Below are positions 26,528-35,422 of a stretch of DNA of 64,000 bases, in pieces (the first letter of the stretch is position 1; each line of letters starts with the position of its first letter). The position numbers and the translations under genes were made by a program. The notes beneath the pieces were generated by a model. That model saw nothing but the letters and a program-made list of their open reading frames with translations, was not told the origin of the DNA and did not search any database. This DNA comes from Natronomonas gomsonensis (lineage in GTDB: Archaea; Halobacteriota; Halobacteria; Halobacteriales; Haloarculaceae): contig NZ_JACAWU010000002.1 in assembly GCF_013391635.1 (NCBI RefSeq), positions 868,001 through 932,000 on the forward strand, written 5' to 3'.

Positions 26528-27604
26528 ATGGGCCAACAAGGTGGGACGCTGTCCCGGATATGGGTCACTCGACTTATTGACAGGATTCAGGACCGCCTCG
26601 GGTTGCCGCCGCTCGTAAGCGGGACGCTTACGTTGGGGATGGTCCCGGTGTTCCTGACTGCCCTGTTTTTCGTATTGGCGGAGGGTCGAATGCCGAGGGA
26701 CTTCCTCATCGCCCACCTGTTGGCGATGGGCGTTCCCGTTATCGGCCCTGCAGCCATCTGGTACTGGGACGTGCGTGTCTTCCCGACGTTCGTCGAGGAG
26801 AGTGCCGATTTAGCGACGAACCCGACGGCCGTCCAGCGCACCGGCGAGCAGTACAAGCGCATCTTCACCACCCGCTCGTGGTACTTCGTCGTGCCGTGGA
26901 CGGCCCTGATCGTCGGCTTGGTCGGGCTGAATATCGGCTACTTCGAGACAGTCGGCATCGAGGGCTTCAGCGACCCCGCGCTGTGGACCTATCTGCTGTT
27001 TGCGGTCTGGTGGGGACTGATTACGGGTATCGGGTTCCACGGTGCAGTAACCGCGGTTCGGACGATTCGTGCGGTGGGAGAACTGGACTTGCAGATCGAG
27101 CCACTCCACCCGGATGGCCTCGGGGGATTGAGCATGATCGGCCACCTTGCGATCTGGACGACGATGCTGATTTCGGTCGGGTCGTTGGCCCTTCCGTTGG
27201 CGTTCCTGCTCGGCACGGAGGGCGGGTATCGTGCCGTCGTATATCTCGCGGTGGGCATCTATGTCGTCGCTATCGGGGTGTCGTTCGTCTATCCCACCGT
27301 GTACGTGAATCGGCGCGCCCGAGCCATCCAGGAGCAAGAACTCGAGAACCGCCGGCGGAAAATCAGGCAGCTACAGCGGCAAGCCGCCAATCTCGAGGAA
27401 TCCGACGGGACGACAGACGACACAGGGACGCTTGACGAAGTGGCGACACGGCTCGAGATGCAGCGACTCCGTGACGAGTTCAACGAGTACGATAGCGTGA
27501 GCCTCTATCCGCTTTCGGTGGGAATCATCGTCCGCCTGATTTCCTCGCTTCTGCTCCCGATATTTTTCACGTTCGTCGATGTCTTCCTCGGTCGGCTTCT
27601 CTGA
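26528..27604 (+). CDS. Multi-spanning membrane protein with C-terminal coiled-coil region
   Basis: 358 aa. About seven hydrophobic segments lie between residues 30 and 255. A highly charged, probably coiled-coil cytoplasmic stretch follows (about 258-330: RRARAIQEQELENRRRKIRQ and onward), then a final hydrophobic segment near 337-358. I do not recognise a family. The start at 26528 is the first Met after a TATA-like CATAATTTG. In the same frame, directly after the TGA at 27602-27604, an open stretch encodes a zinc-ribbon-like sequence, so homologues may have a longer C-terminus. Confidence 0.75.
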   Translation: MGQQGGTLSRIWVTRLIDRIQDRLGLPPLVSGTLTLGMVPVFLTALFFVLAEGRMPRDFLIAHLLAMGVPVIGPAAIWYWDVRVFPTFVEESADLATNPTAVQRTGEQYKRIFTTRSWYFVVPWTALIVGLVGLNIGYFETVGIEGFSDPALWTYLLFAVWWGLITGIGFHGAVTAVRTIRAVGELDLQIEPLHPDGLGGLSMIGHLAIWTTMLISVGSLALPLAFLLGTEGGYRAVVYLAVGIYVVAIGVSFVYPTVYVNRRARAIQEQELENRRRKIRQLQRQAANLEESDGTTDDTGTLDEVATRLEMQRLRDEFNEYDSVSLYPLSVGIIVRLISSLLLPIFFTFVDVFLGRLL

Positions 27605-27721
27605 CAGCCGTTCGAGGGCCTGAACTGCGTTCTCTGTGGTGCGCCGTTAGACGGTACCGACACGTGCCCAGGGGTTGGATTCCACACGAGTCCGGCGAGC
27701 AGTAGTCCGCATCAAGCGTGA
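27605..27721 (+). pseudogene. In-frame zinc-ribbon-like remnant after the stop of the membrane protein gene
   Basis: 38 codons continue in the frame of the preceding gene beyond its TGA and end at TGA 27719-27721. They include CVLCGAPLDGTDTCPGVG, which resembles a haloarchaeal CxxCGAxL(D)G-CPxCG zinc ribbon that has lost its last cysteine. There is no start codon. The simplest reading is a C-terminal zinc ribbon cut off by a nonsense change and now decaying. Confidence 0.35.
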
Positions 27722-27795
27722 AGAACGGCTTCCTGTGCCCCGTTTTGACTCTGAACCAAGAGTATATCTGACAATCCGTTCTACACTGCGTCGTA

Positions 27796-28236
27796 ATGGC
27801 TGGTTTGGGGGGTCCGTACGATTTGCAGCGCTTCGTCGAGGCGCAGAATCCGGTGATAGCACAGGTTAAACAGGAACTCGGTTCGGGGGAGAAGCGCGGC
27901 CATTGGATGTGGTTTATTTTTCCGCAGGTTGCCGGTCTCGGCAGTAGTCGGAAGGCACAGCGATATGCAATCGCCTCGCGCGAAGAGGCCGAAGCCTATC
28001 TGGAACATCCGATATTGGGCCCACGGTTGCGCGAGTGTACGGAACTCGTAAACGACATCGATGGGCGCTCGGCACACGAGGTCTTCGGGTCACCCGACGA
28101 TTTGAAATTCCGCTCATCGATGACGCTCTTCGAAGCGGTCGCGGATGATGCCTCCCCGTTTTGGACCGCTTTAGAGCAGTATTACGACGGTGAGCGCGAC
28201 GAAACAACGTTGGAGTTCCTCTCGGAGGAGTCGTAA
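27796..28236 (+). CDS. DUF1810 family protein
   Basis: 146 aa. The blocks DLQRFVEAQNPVIAQVKQEL, HWMWFIFPQVAGLG and the late DDLKFRSSMTLFE are diagnostic of DUF1810, a small cytoplasmic family of unknown function found across bacteria and some archaea, typically about 140 aa. A TATAT element at 27763-27767 lies about 30 bases before the ATG, so the transcript is probably leaderless. The neighbours give no functional hint. Confidence 0.93.
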   Translation: MAGLGGPYDLQRFVEAQNPVIAQVKQELGSGEKRGHWMWFIFPQVAGLGSSRKAQRYAIASREEAEAYLEHPILGPRLRECTELVNDIDGRSAHEVFGSPDDLKFRSSMTLFEAVADDASPFWTALEQYYDGERDETTLEFLSEES

Positions 28237-28287
28237 CCGGAAAAGAGAGTCACAGGCACACGACGAGCCCGCGTAGCTGCACGACGG

Positions 28288-28294
28288 TTTTTAT
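28288..28294 (+). promoter_or_regulatory. Box A for the HD-domain hydrolase gene
   Basis: TTTTTAT is centred about 29 bases before the ATG at 28320, consistent with a leaderless transcript. Confidence 0.6.
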
Positions 28295-28319
28295 CTGATG
28301 CCGTCGAAAGGCGGGCGTA

Positions 28320-29537
28320 ATGGCGACGATAAAGGACAGCGTCCACGACCACATCGCCGTCGACGGGGTCGCCGAGGACCTCCTCGACACCCCCGCCGTC
28401 CAGCGCCTCCGACGCATCAAGCAGCTCGGCACCGTCGAACTCGTCTATCCGAGCGCCAACCACACCCGCTTCGAACACTCACTCGGCGTCTATCACCTCG
28501 CCACGCGCGCGCTCGACCACCTCGGCATCGTGGGCAAGCGAGCCGAGCGGGTCCGCGCCGCCGCCATCCTCCACGACATCGGCCACAGCCCATTCAGCCA
28601 CAACATCGAGGAGTTGGTCGCCCGCCACACCGGAAAGTACCACGACGAGGTCGAGGACCTCTTGACCGACGGCGAAATCGCTCGCGTCCTCGCGCTTCAC
28701 GACATAGACCCCACGAGAGTCGCCGGCCTCGTCTCCGGCGACGGCGAGTTTGGCCAGTTGGTCTCCGGGGAGCTCGACGTCGACCGCATGGACTACCTCG
28801 TTCGCGACGCCCACCACACCGGCGTCCCGTACGGCACTATCGACACGGGACGGCTGGTCCGGGAGTTGCGGTTCGTCGACGGCGAACTCGTGCTCGCCGA
28901 CGGCAACGTCCAGACGGCCGAATCGCTGCTGCTCGCCCGTGCGCTGATGAATCCCGTCGTGTACAACCACCACGTCGCCCGTATCTCGAAGGCGATGCTC
29001 CGGCGGGGCACGGAGGCGCTTCTGTCGTCGGGGGCCGCTGACGCCGGAACGGTCCGTCGGATGGACGACCGCGACCTCACCGTCGCCTTGCGGGACTGTC
29101 CTGACTCGGCCGAGTTCGCACGGCGTCTCGACGACCGTGACCTCTACAAGCGGGCGGTGTGGGCGGAGTTGCGGGACGTTCCTGACGACATCGTCGACGC
29201 TGACCACGAGGAAATCGCGGCCTTCGAGCGGGACATCGCCGACCGCGCGAACGTCGACCCCGATTGGGTCGTGCTCGACGTTCCCTCCCGGCCGGAGATG
29301 CGCGAGTCGACGAGCCGCGTCGTCGTCAGCGGCGAGGTGCGACAGCTCGGAACGCAGTCGACGCTGGTGAGTGCGCTCCGCCGCGCCCAACACGAGCAGT
29401 GGCGTCTCGGCGTCTACGCGCCCGAGGAGGCGACCGACCGCGTCGGGCAGGCCACCGAGGAGGTCCTCGGCCTCGACCTCGATGCCTTGGTCGTCGACGT
29501 ACGGAAGAGCATCAACGCGACGCTGGACGAGTTCTAA
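28320..29537 (+). CDS. HD-domain phosphohydrolase (dGTPase/SAMHD1-like)
   Basis: 405 aa. The HD metal site is visible: H in YPSANHTRFEHSLGVYHLA, the HD pair in AAILHDIGHSPFSH, and the later Asp in ELDVDRMDYLVRDA. The pattern THTRFEHSLG...HDIGH...DYLxRD is that of the dNTPase-like HD family, which removes triphosphate or phosphate from nucleotides; the exact substrate is not known. The C-terminal 150 residues are less conserved. A strong box A precedes the start. Confidence 0.92.
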   Translation: MATIKDSVHDHIAVDGVAEDLLDTPAVQRLRRIKQLGTVELVYPSANHTRFEHSLGVYHLATRALDHLGIVGKRAERVRAAAILHDIGHSPFSHNIEELVARHTGKYHDEVEDLLTDGEIARVLALHDIDPTRVAGLVSGDGEFGQLVSGELDVDRMDYLVRDAHHTGVPYGTIDTGRLVRELRFVDGELVLADGNVQTAESLLLARALMNPVVYNHHVARISKAMLRRGTEALLSSGAADAGTVRRMDDRDLTVALRDCPDSAEFARRLDDRDLYKRAVWAELRDVPDDIVDADHEEIAAFERDIADRANVDPDWVVLDVPSRPEMRESTSRVVVSGEVRQLGTQSTLVSALRRAQHEQWRLGVYAPEEATDRVGQATEEVLGLDLDALVVDVRKSINATLDEF

Positions 29538-29591
29538 CGGCGCCCTGACTCGAAAACCCGTTGCGGAGAAAGACAATCCGAGAACGGGCCG

Positions 29592-29599
29592 TTTTTATT
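29592..29599 (+). promoter_or_regulatory. Box A for the amidohydrolase gene
   Basis: TTTTTATT lies 22-29 bases before the ATG at 29621. The spacing supports this start over the upstream one at 29561, which would lie ahead of the promoter. Confidence 0.6.
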
Positions 29600-29620
29600 G
29601 AGGCCAACACAGAGGGGGAC

Positions 29621-30649
29621 ATGGAACTGTCGGGGACGATACTCGCCGGAGCCGACTACGAACCGGTCGAGGGCCGCGTCGTCGTCGAGGACGGCGAAAT
29701 AACGGCCATCGAGGAGGTCGAGACGGCCTCGACGGACATCATCTGTCCGGCGTTCGTCAACGCCCACACGCACATCGGGGACTCCATCGCCAAGGAGGCC
29801 GGCCGCGGTCTCTCGTTGGACGAACTCGTCGCGCCGCCGAACGGCCTCAAACACCGACTGCTTGAGGACGCAACGCGGGAGGAGTTGGTCGAGGCGATGC
29901 GTCGCTCGCTGTCGTTCATGGAATCGAGCGGAACGACTGCGTTTCTGGAGTTTCGGGAGGGCGGCGTCGACGGCGTTCACGCGCTGCTCGATGCGGCGGC
30001 ACGCCTCCATATCGAGCCGTTCGTCTTCGGTCGCGAGGAAATCGGCGTATTGGAGGTAGCCGACGGCTACGGTGCAAGTGGCGCCCGCGATGCGGATTTC
30101 TCCGCGGAGCGCAACGCGACCCTGCACGCGGAGAAGCCGTTCGGCATCCACGCCGGCGAGCGAGACCCCCACGACATCAACCCCGCCTTGGACCTCGACC
30201 CCGACTTCGTCGTCCACATGGTGTACGCCGAGGAGATGCACCTCGAACGGCTGGAGGACAGCGAAACGCCAGTCGTCGTCTGTCCGCGGTCGAACCTCGT
30301 CACCGACGTGGGCGTCCCGCCCGTCTCGGACCTTCTGGAACGCACGTCGGTCGCGCTCGGCACCGACAACGTGATGCTCAACAGTCCGTCGATGTTCCGG
30401 GAGATGGAGTTCACGGCGAAACTGTGTGACGTGACCGCCCCCGAGGTGCTGCGGATGGCGACGGCCGCCGGCGCCGACATCGCGGGGCTGAACTGCGGCG
30501 TCGTCGAGCCCGGCCGAGAGGCCCGACTGTTCGTTCTCGACGGCGACTCGGACAACCTCACCGGCGCTCGCGACCCGGTTCGGGCGGTGGTCCGTCGCGC
30601 CGGCGTCGACGACGTCAAGCGAATCGTCACGCCCCGAGACAGCGCGTAA
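29621..30649 (+). CDS. Amidohydrolase-family metal-dependent hydrolase (cytosine deaminase/chlorohydrolase type)
   Basis: 342 aa. The metal-binding HxH appears in PAFVNAHTHIGDS, further likely ligands are the His in GIHAGERDPHD and VHMVYAEEMHLER, and the catalytic Asp is in ALGTDNVMLNSP. This is the TIM-barrel deaminase/chlorohydrolase branch of the amidohydrolase superfamily; likely substrates are aminated heterocycles or nucleosides, but this is unresolved. The short N-terminal and C-terminal beta-sandwich parts (MELSGTILAG; GREARLFVLDGDSDN) are present. Confidence 0.88.
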   Translation: MELSGTILAGADYEPVEGRVVVEDGEITAIEEVETASTDIICPAFVNAHTHIGDSIAKEAGRGLSLDELVAPPNGLKHRLLEDATREELVEAMRRSLSFMESSGTTAFLEFREGGVDGVHALLDAAARLHIEPFVFGREEIGVLEVADGYGASGARDADFSAERNATLHAEKPFGIHAGERDPHDINPALDLDPDFVVHMVYAEEMHLERLEDSETPVVVCPRSNLVTDVGVPPVSDLLERTSVALGTDNVMLNSPSMFREMEFTAKLCDVTAPEVLRMATAAGADIAGLNCGVVEPGREARLFVLDGDSDNLTGARDPVRAVVRRAGVDDVKRIVTPRDSA

Positions 30650-30659
30650 GCGGCCCAAA

Positions 30660-30675
30660 ACCGTTCGTGAACGGT
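30660..30675. promoter_or_regulatory. 16-bp palindrome upstream of the UspA gene (candidate operator)
   Basis: ACCGTTC-GT-GAACGGT, with perfect 7-base arms, lies 11 bases after the amidohydrolase stop and just ahead of the expected promoter of the UspA gene. It could be an operator or a 3'-end hairpin; no T-run follows. Confidence 0.4.
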
Positions 30676-30724
30676 CGAAAAGGGTTTGTGCCGGTGTCGT
30701 CATTGTTCATGTGGTGTGGTGACA

Positions 30725-31231
30725 ATGTACAATCGAATTCTCGTTCCGACTGACGGGTCGGGCGGCATGGACCGGGTAATCGACCACGCGTCGGAACTGT
30801 CGCGGGCCCACGAGGCCGAAGTCCACTTCCTCTACGTCGTCGACACCGCGGGCTTTGCGAGCCTCCCAATGGAGACATCCTGGGAGAGCGTCACCTCAAT
30901 GCTCCGCGAAGAGGGAGAGGCCGCGCTTCGCAACGCCGAGAAACGTCTCCGGGAGACCGAAACCGCCACCGCGATGGCCGAGGGACCACCGAGCAAAGAA
31001 ATCGTCAAATACGCCCGCGATAACCGGTGTGACCTCGTCGTCATGGGCACCCACGGACGGGGTGGACTCAATCGACTCCTGCTGGGCAGCGTCGCCGAAC
31101 GGGTCGTCCGCGGCTCTGAGGTGCCGGTGTTGACCGTCCGGGTCGGCGATATCGAAGAACCGCTATCCGAAGAGGCCGCTGACGAACGGCCATTCGCGGC
31201 CGACCCCGCCGTCTCGGAAGTGCTCAGGTAG
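30725..31231 (+). CDS. Universal stress protein (UspA family, ATP-binding type)
   Basis: 168 aa. It opens MYNRILVPTDGSGGMDRVIDHA and carries the full ATP loop MGTHGRGGLNRLLLGSVAERVV (G-2x-G-9x-G-S), so it should bind ATP. An acidic tail of about 25 residues follows the last strand (after VLTVRV). The Met at 30725 matches the family start. A palindrome at 30660-30675 precedes it, and it converges on birA. Confidence 0.93.
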   Translation: MYNRILVPTDGSGGMDRVIDHASELSRAHEAEVHFLYVVDTAGFASLPMETSWESVTSMLREEGEAALRNAEKRLRETETATAMAEGPPSKEIVKYARDNRCDLVVMGTHGRGGLNRLLLGSVAERVVRGSEVPVLTVRVGDIEEPLSEEAADERPFAADPAVSEVLR

Positions 31232-31260
31232 CGTCACAGCTCCTCGTCGGAACCGGGAGT

Positions 31261-32187
31261 TCAGACTGGCCGGAGGTGTTCACAGTCGCCCGCCGACACG
31301 CGTTTCTCACCCGCTTCGGTGTCGACGACGAGCGTTCCCGGGAACTCGACGTCGACGGCCTCCCCGACCACCTCGCCCGTGGCCGTCTCGACTCGGACCC
31401 GCTGGCCGAGCGTGATAGAGAGGTCACGCCACGCCGGCAGGACCAACTCCGGGTCCCGCCGTAATTCGTCGAACCGTTCGAGTATCGCCCGGGTCAACTC
31501 GGCACGATTCACGTCGCCGACCTCGTTTCGAATCGTCGTCGCCGTCTCGGGAACCTCGCTCAACTCGACGTTGGCGTTGATGCCGATGCCGGGAACGACC
31601 CACGAGACGCGGTCGGCCTCGCCCTCCATCTCGGTGAGAATGCCGACAATTTTCTTCTCGTCGGGGCCGACGAGGACGTCGTTGGGCCACTTGATACCGG
31701 CGTCGACCCCGACATCGCGGAGTGCTTCGGCCGTGGCGACCGCCGCTGCCAGGGTGTATATCGGCACCTGCGCCGGCGTGAGGTCGGGACGGCAGACGAT
31801 GCTGAGCCAGATGCCGCCCGACGGCGCCGACCACGCACGTTCGAGACGGCCCCGGGCGCCGGTCTGTTCGTCCGCGAGAACGGCGACATCGGCCGCGCCG
31901 TCGGCCGCCAGTTCCCGTGCCCGGTCGTTGGTACTTCCGACGGCGTCGTGGTACTCGATTTCGAACGGTGCCTCGAGACCGAACTCGACGGCCGCACCGC
32001 CGAACTCCGGAACGGACGTGAGAACGTAGCCGTCGTCTCTGCTCTCGATTCCGAACCCCTCCTCGCGGAGCGCCTCGACGTGTTTCCACACCGCCGCCCG
32101 AGAGACACCGAGCCGTTCGGCCAGTTGTGGCCCAGCGACCGGACCGTCGGCGACCGAATCGAGGACCTGTCGTCTCGTTTCCTGCAT
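31261..32187 (-). CDS. birA: Bifunctional biotin--[acetyl-CoA-carboxylase] ligase / biotin operon repressor
   Basis: 308 aa with three domains: a winged helix (about 1-60, QLAERLGVSRAAVWKHVEALREEG), the biotin-ligase core (about 75-255) and a C-terminal SH3-like domain. The core has VGSTNDRARELA, the biotinyl-AMP loop (GARGRLERAW, a variant of GRGRRGR), GGIWLSIV, KWPNDVLVG and VVPGIGINAN. It attaches biotin to carboxylase carrier protein, and the HTH suggests biotin-dependent repression as in E. coli BirA. The Met at 32187 precedes the HTH; the long upstream frame is a shadow. Confidence 0.94.
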   Translation of the reverse strand: MQETRRQVLDSVADGPVAGPQLAERLGVSRAAVWKHVEALREEGFGIESRDDGYVLTSVPEFGGAAVEFGLEAPFEIEYHDAVGSTNDRARELAADGAADVAVLADEQTGARGRLERAWSAPSGGIWLSIVCRPDLTPAQVPIYTLAAAVATAEALRDVGVDAGIKWPNDVLVGPDEKKIVGILTEMEGEADRVSWVVPGIGINANVELSEVPETATTIRNEVGDVNRAELTRAILERFDELRRDPELVLPAWRDLSITLGQRVRVETATGEVVGEAVDVEFPGTLVVDTEAGEKRVSAGDCEHLRPV

Positions 32188-32222
32188 ACTCGACCCTCGG
32201 TGGCCGGCGATAAAAGCCTCCC

Positions 32223-32531
32223 TCAGAACGGCACGTCGTCGGCGTCGAATCCCCGGGGTGTTCCCGCGTCCCCGTCCCCGGTTTCGGTTTCGACCCGCGT
32301 TATTTCCGGTATCTCCTGGACGAGCCGCGTCTTCAGCGCCTGCGTCGTCATCGGCGAGACGCCACACCCCGAACACGCGCCGCCGAGACGGATGGTGACG
32401 CTGCCGGCGTCCACGTCGAGTTGCTGAATCGCCGCGCTGCCGCCGTGCATCTCTATCTGCGGGAAGTTCCGTCGGAGGAACGCCATGATACGCTCTCGGA
32501 GGTCGTTCTCGTCGGCCGTGACGGTGGTCAT
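32223..32531 (-). CDS. NifU C-terminal-domain protein (Fe-S cluster scaffold/carrier)
   Basis: 102 aa. The single domain carries RRNFPQIEMHGGSAAIQQLDVD and the CxxC cluster site LGGACSGCGVSP, the Nfu-type motif that holds a [4Fe-4S] cluster between two monomers for delivery to target enzymes. A short acidic tail (FDADDVPF) follows. It is 51 bases from the thiolase gene on the same strand and 36 bases from birA. Confidence 0.92.
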   Translation of the reverse strand: MTTVTADENDLRERIMAFLRRNFPQIEMHGGSAAIQQLDVDAGSVTIRLGGACSGCGVSPMTTQALKTRLVQEIPEITRVETETGDGDAGTPRGFDADDVPF

Positions 32532-32581
32532 CGAATCCTCTACGCGGACGACAGCAATAAAATGCCGGTCGGCAATCGACG

Positions 32582-33730
32582 TTACAGCCGTTCGATGATG
32601 GTCGCGATGCCCTGCCCGAAGCCGATACACATCGTCGAGAGGCCGTACTGGCCGTCGCACTCCTCGAGTTGGTAGGGGAGTTTGCCGACGAGTGCAGAGC
32701 CGGTCGCACCCAGCGGGTGGCCGTGGGCGATGGCGCCGCCCCAGACGTTCGTCTTCTCCCAGTCGGCGCCGGTCTCCTCGAGCCAGGCGGCGACTACGGC
32801 CGCGAAGGCCTCGTTGACCTCGAAGCGGTCGATGTCGTCGATGCTCAGGTCGTTCTGCTCGAGAATCTCCTGCGTTGCCGGAATCGGACCAGTCAGCATC
32901 GTGATGGGGTCGACGCCGACGACGTGGCTGTCGACGATGCGGGCCATCGGGTCCCAGCCGTGTTCCTCGGCCGCTTCCTCGCTGGCGATGAGCAGGCCGC
33001 CCGCGCCGTCGACGATGCCCGAGGAGTTCCCGGCGTGGTGGAAGCCGTTCTCGGCGCTGCGGAACGACGGCGGGAGGTTCGCGAGTTTCTCGGCGGTCGT
33101 ACCGGGACGGGGATGTTCGTCCTCCTGGACGGTGACACGGTCGTCGTCCAGTTCCGTCTCGACGGGGACGACCTGGTCGTCGTAGTGGCCGGCCTCGGCG
33201 GCCTCGCCCCACCGCGATTGGGACTCGGCGGCGAGTTCGTCGAGATACTCCCGCGAGAAGCCGTAGTTCTCGGCGATGCGCTCGGCACCCTCACCCTGCG
33301 TGGTGAGTTCGTCGAAGTACTCGAAGTACGTGTCCGTGACGCTGTTGCCGTCCGACCCCATCGGCACGCGCGTCATGTGTTCGACGCCACCGGCGATGAT
33401 GACGTCGTGGTGACCCGCAGCGATTTGGCCGGCCGCGAAGTTGATGGCCTGCTGGCCGGAGCCACACATCCGGTTCAGTTGGACGCCGGGTACGCCGTCG
33501 CCCCAGCCGGCGACCATCGGCGCCAGTCGGCCGATGTTGAGCCCCTGCTCGTCGACCGGCGTCACACAGCCGTAGATGACGTCTTCGATGGTTTCGGGGT
33601 CGAAGTCGTTTCGCTCTCGAAGGGCGTGCAGTGGTTCTGCCGCGAGGTCCTGTGGGTGGGTGTCGCTGAACGAGCCGTCACGCTTGCCGAACGGCGTTCG
33701 AACGGCGTCGACGATGACTGGTGTACTCAT
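32582..33730 (-). CDS. Acetyl-CoA acetyltransferase / thiolase family protein
   Basis: 382 aa. It forms or cleaves 3-ketoacyl-CoA. The acyl-carrying cysteine is C89 (NRMCGSGQQAI), and the C-terminal catalytic His and Cys are in GGAIAHGHPLGATGS and MCIGFGQG. All three are intact, so it is an active thiolase of either degradative or biosynthetic type. The Met at 33730 begins the conserved (S)TPVIVDAVRTPFG. Reverse-strand open frames over it are shadows. Confidence 0.95.
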   Translation of the reverse strand: MSTPVIVDAVRTPFGKRDGSFSDTHPQDLAAEPLHALRERNDFDPETIEDVIYGCVTPVDEQGLNIGRLAPMVAGWGDGVPGVQLNRMCGSGQQAINFAAGQIAAGHHDVIIAGGVEHMTRVPMGSDGNSVTDTYFEYFDELTTQGEGAERIAENYGFSREYLDELAAESQSRWGEAAEAGHYDDQVVPVETELDDDRVTVQEDEHPRPGTTAEKLANLPPSFRSAENGFHHAGNSSGIVDGAGGLLIASEEAAEEHGWDPMARIVDSHVVGVDPITMLTGPIPATQEILEQNDLSIDDIDRFEVNEAFAAVVAAWLEETGADWEKTNVWGGAIAHGHPLGATGSALVGKLPYQLEECDGQYGLSTMCIGFGQGIATIIERL

Positions 33731-33936
33731 GAGTCTCTCTAACAATGGTAAAGGTCCCCCTTGTGCGTTGTGGTGGCCATGACAGGCACGTTCATATTCG
33801 ACGTTTGCCTACGGCCGACCCGAACGCAGCGTGCCGATTCGATATCCCCACATACAGTTTATTATTAAAAGAACTCCAATCAGTTGCAAGCCGCCGACCA
33901 GTAAACTACAACTGTCCGCCCCGAATAGGGCGACTC

Positions 33937-34104
33937 ATGAGCCTCTCACTGGAAGACGACTGTCCGGTCTGTGAGTCGAGCCGGGAGTTCTACAAGGCTG
34001 CGAGCATGCGCATCCACCTCGGCAGGAAAAAGAAGTGGCACTGCCCGGAGTGTGACTACGGCTTCGTCACCATCAACGGCATCGACACCTCCACCTCGGC
34101 GTAG
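33937..34104 (+). CDS. Small zinc-ribbon protein
   Basis: 55 aa. Two CxxC pairs (CPVCES near residue 9 and CPECDYG near 37) frame a basic stretch (IHLGRKKKWH), typical of the tiny zinc-ribbon proteins common in haloarchaea. Possible nucleic-acid or protein binding; no specific function known. The Met at 33937 is the only sensible start; the open frame upstream is not haloarchaeal-like in composition. Confidence 0.8.
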   Translation: MSLSLEDDCPVCESSREFYKAASMRIHLGRKKKWHCPECDYGFVTINGIDTSTSA

Positions 34105-34150
34105 GTCGGACCCCGAGTGATTTGTCGGTTCGGTGCGTGCGTCGGATAGC

Positions 34151-35314
34151 ATGAAGCTCCGGTTACGGCTCTCGCTTCTCGCTCGAATGGCCGTCGCCCT
34201 CGGCATCCTCCTGTCGATATCGCTCGTTCTCGCCGTGATTCTCTCGATTTTCGGCGGAATGCTCGGATTCGCGATTTTCGGCTGGGTGTACGAGGGCGCC
34301 GACGCACTTGCCGACCTGCCACGGCTGTCGACAGCGTTCCCCGTGCCGGCATGGGCCGTGGCCTCAGCCGCGATAGCCGCCATCGTGGGTGTGGTTCGCG
34401 GGTGGCCCTACGTTCGGAACTACACCGGGACGGAGTACTTGATTCCGCCGACGACACCCATCTCCCTGACTGTTACCGCCGGATTGCTCGGCTGTCTCTA
34501 CCTGACGCTCGTCGAGGGGAGCGCAGCGCTACGGGCCGCCCTGTCGACGGCGGTCGGTCTCGTCGTCGTGTTCGGACTTGGCGTCGTCCTCGCGCTGTGG
34601 GTGACGGTCGCGGACGTTCGGTCCCGGATTCGGGGACTGCGCGAAACGCTCGCAGCGGACAGCAACCCCATCGAGGAAAGCCACCCAGAGGTGGCCACAA
34701 CCGTGAGTCGTCTCGCACAGCAGGCCGACGTTCCCGAACCAGCAGTCCACATCACTGAAACGGCCCGTCCGGAGTCCGTGACCGTGGGATACGGGGATGA
34801 CGCAATCATCGTGGTTTCGACTGGACTGCTGGAGACGCTCACCGAGGACGAACTCGAGGCTGTTTTAGCACACGAAATCAGCCACCTGGCCAACGGGGAC
34901 AGTCGCGTGATGGGCGCCGCACTCGGACCGGTACTCGCCGCCGACGAGTGGATGGAGGACGACCCCCACGACTTCGGAGACCGCATCTGGAACGGCGTTT
35001 TCTCTCTGTTGAAGCTGTACGGCCAACTCGGGACGGCCATCCTCTCGCGCGGACGCGAGTGGAGTGCCGACGCCGGCGCTGCCGAACTGACGGGCGACCC
35101 GGTGGCTCTCGCGAGCGCGCTCCGTCGACTCGACGACGCCAGGAGGCGACCGGAAACCGACCTCCGCGAGTGGGAACACTCCGTCGCAGTCATGGACATC
35201 TTGCCGCCGGCAGCGTCGGATATCACGACGGGGCCGTTTCGAACACACCCCGCCACCGAAGAGCGCATCGAACACCTCCGAAACCGGACCGAATCCCTCG
35301 AAACCGCGGATTGA
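34151..35314 (+). CDS. M48-family membrane zinc metalloprotease (HtpX-like)
   Basis: 387 aa. Four N-terminal hydrophobic segments (about 10-45, 65-82, 103-120, 130-153) anchor it. The zinc site HEISH is at 241-245 with H241, E242 and H245, and the third ligand Glu lies downstream in SRGREWSADAGAAEL. This is the HtpX layout of a membrane-bound protease that degrades misfolded membrane proteins. The Met at 34151 is chosen over one six residues earlier. It converges on gcvPB. Confidence 0.92.
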   Translation: MKLRLRLSLLARMAVALGILLSISLVLAVILSIFGGMLGFAIFGWVYEGADALADLPRLSTAFPVPAWAVASAAIAAIVGVVRGWPYVRNYTGTEYLIPPTTPISLTVTAGLLGCLYLTLVEGSAALRAALSTAVGLVVVFGLGVVLALWVTVADVRSRIRGLRETLAADSNPIEESHPEVATTVSRLAQQADVPEPAVHITETARPESVTVGYGDDAIIVVSTGLLETLTEDELEAVLAHEISHLANGDSRVMGAALGPVLAADEWMEDDPHDFGDRIWNGVFSLLKLYGQLGTAILSRGREWSADAGAAELTGDPVALASALRRLDDARRRPETDLREWEHSVAVMDILPPAASDITTGPFRTHPATEERIEHLRNRTESLETAD

Positions 35315-35422
35315 CCCCGGAGGACAGCCGACTTATAAATCATATATTGCGATAGCAAATCGCCCGATTCGCACAGAGTCGCGACTGTGGACGGCGGCTT
35401 CGAGTGACAAAAAACGGAGCGG

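Noticed and set aside
32669..33742. 357-aa open frame on the plus strand over the thiolase gene
   Set aside because: Val/Gly/Arg-rich shadow; the thiolase on the other strand has all catalytic residues.
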